From assembly GCA_003952965.2 (NCBI GenBank), contig RXIC02000099.1:62001-126000 (forward strand): a stretch of DNA of 64,000 bases, read 5' to 3'. Under the pieces are notes generated by a model. It was given only the letters and a program-made list of their open reading frames with translations, was not told the origin of the DNA and ran no database searches. Within the stretch, counting starts at the first letter, position 1. Each line of letters starts with the position of its first letter. Source of the DNA: Morella rubra (lineage: Eukaryota > Streptophyta > Magnoliopsida > Fagales > Myricaceae). Made by a program: the position numbers and the translations under genes. Shown in pieces: positions 61,555 through 64,000 of this stretch.

Positions 61555-62553
61555 TCTGTAACCGCCAAAACAAGGACTTTGAGAATGATTTTTTTTTTAA
61601 ATTTTTTTTGCACTTTGTTCGATGGTTCAGTGGGGAGTTTCATCAAATAAATAGGAAGCATAGGGATACGAGGAATTCATAGAGAGAGAGAGATAGGACG
61701 AAGAGTGCAGAGGAAGACTCCTCTTCCCAAAAAAACAAAAGAAGAGTGCAGGGGAAGGATAAATTTTTTTTATTTTTTTTCTTTTTTTTTTATACACATA
61801 TTTTTTCATTTTCTTTTTTCACCTTTTTTTAACAATTTCTAAAGTTTTAGTCTAAAACTTTATTAAAATTTTGTTCCTAAATATCATATAAATCTTGTGT
61901 TAGACAATTTTTTAAAAAAGATTAAAAACATTTTTATAATCACCAATAATTTTTTATAAATTTTAATATCTTTTTATAAATTTCAACAAAAATTTAAATA
62001 TCTTACTTATTAAAAAAAAAACTCTAACAAATTACACTTTACACTTCTTCATAAAAAATGTATGCATCCAAACATAAACTCACAAAAAAATTGTGTTTTA
62101 TTGTCTGGCCTCCAAGCCTCACACAGATGAAAAAATATTTCCACCGAATCTGAAAGGACATACAGGGATGCTCAGACACCTTAAATTCATTGCAAATCGT
62201 AAGCTTGTCAACTGAACTTTACACTCTCTCTACGTGTTTCCTTTGATAACATATCAAAAGGATAGTAATGTATAGGCATTTCTTTATTCGAAGCATTTTG
62301 GACCGCCGAGATCGCACCCCAGTACAGGGACTCTCCTAATCCGAGTCTATGACGTGGTTCTGTATGCAACCAAACAGAGGCAGCTGTCCACGTCCACGTT
62401 TTGCCAACCCAACGACCGTCACCTATAAGTCCTTTACCGGTGAAAGAGGTAGTTATAATCCCAAACTTAATATCTCTCTCTCTCTCTCTTTGTCTCCGTC
62501 TCTCTTGCTCCCTGTGAGTTCGTAAGTTGCTAACTTGCTATCGACTGTGAAAA
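61555..62553. promoter_or_regulatory. Divergent promoter region between RNR1 and the LIKE COV gene
   Basis: About 1 kb separates the two start codons, which point away from each other. The RNR1 side has GA-rich leader sequence (about 61680-61695) and long T/A runs; the right side ends in a CT-rich leader (CT run at about 62473-62489) before the ATG at 62554. Confidence 0.6.
61562..61569 (-). promoter_or_regulatory. E2F-type site just upstream of the RNR1 start
   Basis: The minus strand reads TTTGGCGG, which fits the E2F consensus TTTSSCGS, 7 bases before the ATG at 61554. Plant RNR promoters are known to be E2F-controlled at the G1/S transition. The site would be in the 5' leader here, so its role is inferred. 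Confidence 0.4.
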
Positions 62554-64000
62554 ATGGCGAGTAACGAAGAATCCACGTCGAGTCCACTGAATCAAGCAGC
62601 CGACCCGGACGACGTCGCAAAGTCTCCTCCAAACTCCCCCAATTCCTCCACTCGCAAGGTCAGTTCCTCCTCCTTGAATTAAGACTCTTCCTCACTTGGG
62701 CAAAAACTCCTCCAAGTAACTGGATCTCGTGCATACCTCGCTGCTATTTCTATCAAACTTGCTTACTCTGTCCTCTGCGCCACCGTTTCTACAGATCAAC
62801 GCTAGCTCGCGAATAAATTATTGTTTTTATCTTTTTGCCTGTAATTGGAGGTAATTGTTTTGCTCAAATATAATATATTGAACCTTGATGCAGTAGAGCA
62901 TTGATTCCTTCATTTTGTTAGGCTTGCTATGCTGTGCTTCAGAGTTGGGTCTCGAAGAAGTTCATGACTGGATGGTAATAGCACAATGATCTATCTTGGC
63001 TTCTTGTGTTTTTAAATATTTATTATCTATTCTATCTGAATGAAACTCCGAGTTTGGATGGTGAATTGTAGTGTGGTTCTGTTTCCTGTCGCGGTTACAT
63101 TCCTCCTCACATGGTGGTTTATTCAGTTCGTTGATGGTTTCTTCAGTCCCATATATGCCAGGCTTGGCATCGACATATTTGGTGAGTGTCTAAAGCTGAC
63201 TTGATTTTTTCGTTTCTTGATGTTTATGGCTTTGGTGCCGAGTTCATGATTTATAACTTATTTTCTGTTTTTAGTTGGACATATGTAGCTTGAAAGAAAT
63301 AAAAGAATCATAATGAAGTTGTGAAGTTTGCATTTCGTTCTGACGTATATGCGTATGAGCACTCTGCTTACCTTGATCTGCTAGAAAATGCTACTAGGAG
63401 TGATCTTGCACTGCATTATTGTTTGGAAGTCTCTTTTCAGCTGAGTTGATATCAAAATTTTGATGTGGATAAGAAAGGGATGAACAAGGATTTATTAATT
63501 GTGGAAGAGAAAGAAAGCGGAAAGAACTGTTTCTTTTGCAATTTGTTCTGCAGTTGCTATCCGTGTAGTGTTAGCGCTGTCTTCACTGAACCACTTTAAG
63601 ATTTCCTAACAAAGAGTTAGGTCATGAGGCTTGGAGCTAGGGGCTAATTGTGTGTGCTACTCTTCAATAAAATGTAACTCTGATTGAGGTCATAGGTGGA
63701 ACCATGAATACTGGGTTTATCATGATTTTTATGAGTTCTAGTGTCAAATCTTCCTACCTGGTGGACCTATATTTCCTGTGCAACCACATTCTGATGGTAG
63801 GTATCCTCAGTACTTTTTCGAGAAATCCCTTGACGCCATTATAGCTAGTGAAGAGAGCAACTTTTTTTTTCTCCTTCACAAGTCAATGCTGTTATGGAAA
63901 CGTGTTGCTAGTTGTTCTGTAATATTTTCTGTTCTCCTTGGTAGGTCTCAGTTTATATAGGTTGTAAATGCCAGGCCCTATACCAGGACAGAATGCTCTA
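62554..64000 (+). CDS. LCV: LIKE COV (DUF502) membrane protein, first three exons, cut by the window edge
   Basis: COV1/LCV proteins are integral membrane proteins of the plant Golgi/trans-Golgi system; COV1 restrains vascular differentiation in the Arabidopsis stem. Exons seen: 62554-62658, 62922-62974, 63072-63181, all GT-AG and in phase. Exon 1 codes 35 residues, MASNEESTSSPLNQAADP then a Pro/Ser-rich stretch ending STRK, typical of LCV1. Exons 2-3 give ACYAVLQSWVSKKFMTG, then a membrane span VVLFPVAVTFLLTWWFIQF and the conserved VDGFFSPIYARLGIDIFG. The next family exon (GLGF...) is not found by 64000, so the intron from 63182 runs past the edge; roughly two thirds of the protein lies outside the window. 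Nothing visible is broken. It is head-to-head with RNR1. Confidence 0.93.

Noticed and set aside
1-64000. CRISPR arrays, rRNA genes, intact tRNA genes, complete LTR retrotransposons
   Set aside because: None seen: no regularly spaced repeats, no rRNA or cloverleaf sequence, and no pair of long terminal repeats with retroelement coding between them.

Overview
This is a piece of a plant nuclear genome, almost certainly a eudicot and probably a woody one. The evidence is long AT-rich intergenic DNA, GT-AG introns, plant-only gene families (group X ERF, PME/invertase inhibitors, LIKE COV), L1-type plant LINEs, MULE-type MITEs and a tRNA-derived SINE. There is one run of 100 Ns (2221-2320), a scaffold gap.

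Layout, left to right. (1) 1-2220 is a second, >98% identical copy of 15867-18374; with the N gap directly behind it, it looks more like an unmerged haplotype or contig end than a real tandem duplication. (2) 2467-13384, minus strand: an ASHH1/SDG26-type histone H3K36 methyltransferase gene. All splice sites are readable, but it carries three in-frame stops and one frameshift and has lost zinc-binding cysteines, so it reads as an unprocessed pseudogene. Three LINE fragments, a 233-bp tandem duplication and a large fold-back MITE sit in its introns and 5' region; its last exon or exons fall into the gap. (3) 19161-27267, plus strand: a complete five-exon DHHC protein S-acyltransferase (425 aa) with a 5.9-kb first intron that holds a MULE MITE. 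(4) 31138-35144: three plus-strand, single-exon, secreted PME/invertase-inhibitor genes in tandem, with a relic of a further duplication between the first and second. (5) 42265-44104, minus strand: a two-exon AP2/ERF factor of the ABR1/ERF110 type (435 aa). (6) 44105-56247: 12 kb without a gene I can support, with a MITE, a SINE, small tandem duplications and homopolymer tracts. (7) 56248-61554, minus strand: a complete 17-exon large subunit of ribonucleotide reductase (RNR1, 810 aa), with one GC-AG intron. (8) 62554 to the right edge, plus strand: the first three exons of a LIKE COV membrane protein, head-to-head with RNR1 across about 1 kb.

The genes do not form a pathway; this is an ordinary mosaic of housekeeping and regulatory genes plus one local family cluster. 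I found no new biological system. The strongest items for follow-up are the decayed ASHH1 copy next to a probable assembly duplication, the nested fold-back element in its intron, the GC-AG intron in RNR1, and the PME-inhibitor cluster with its relic and its odd poly-A/poly-C leader.
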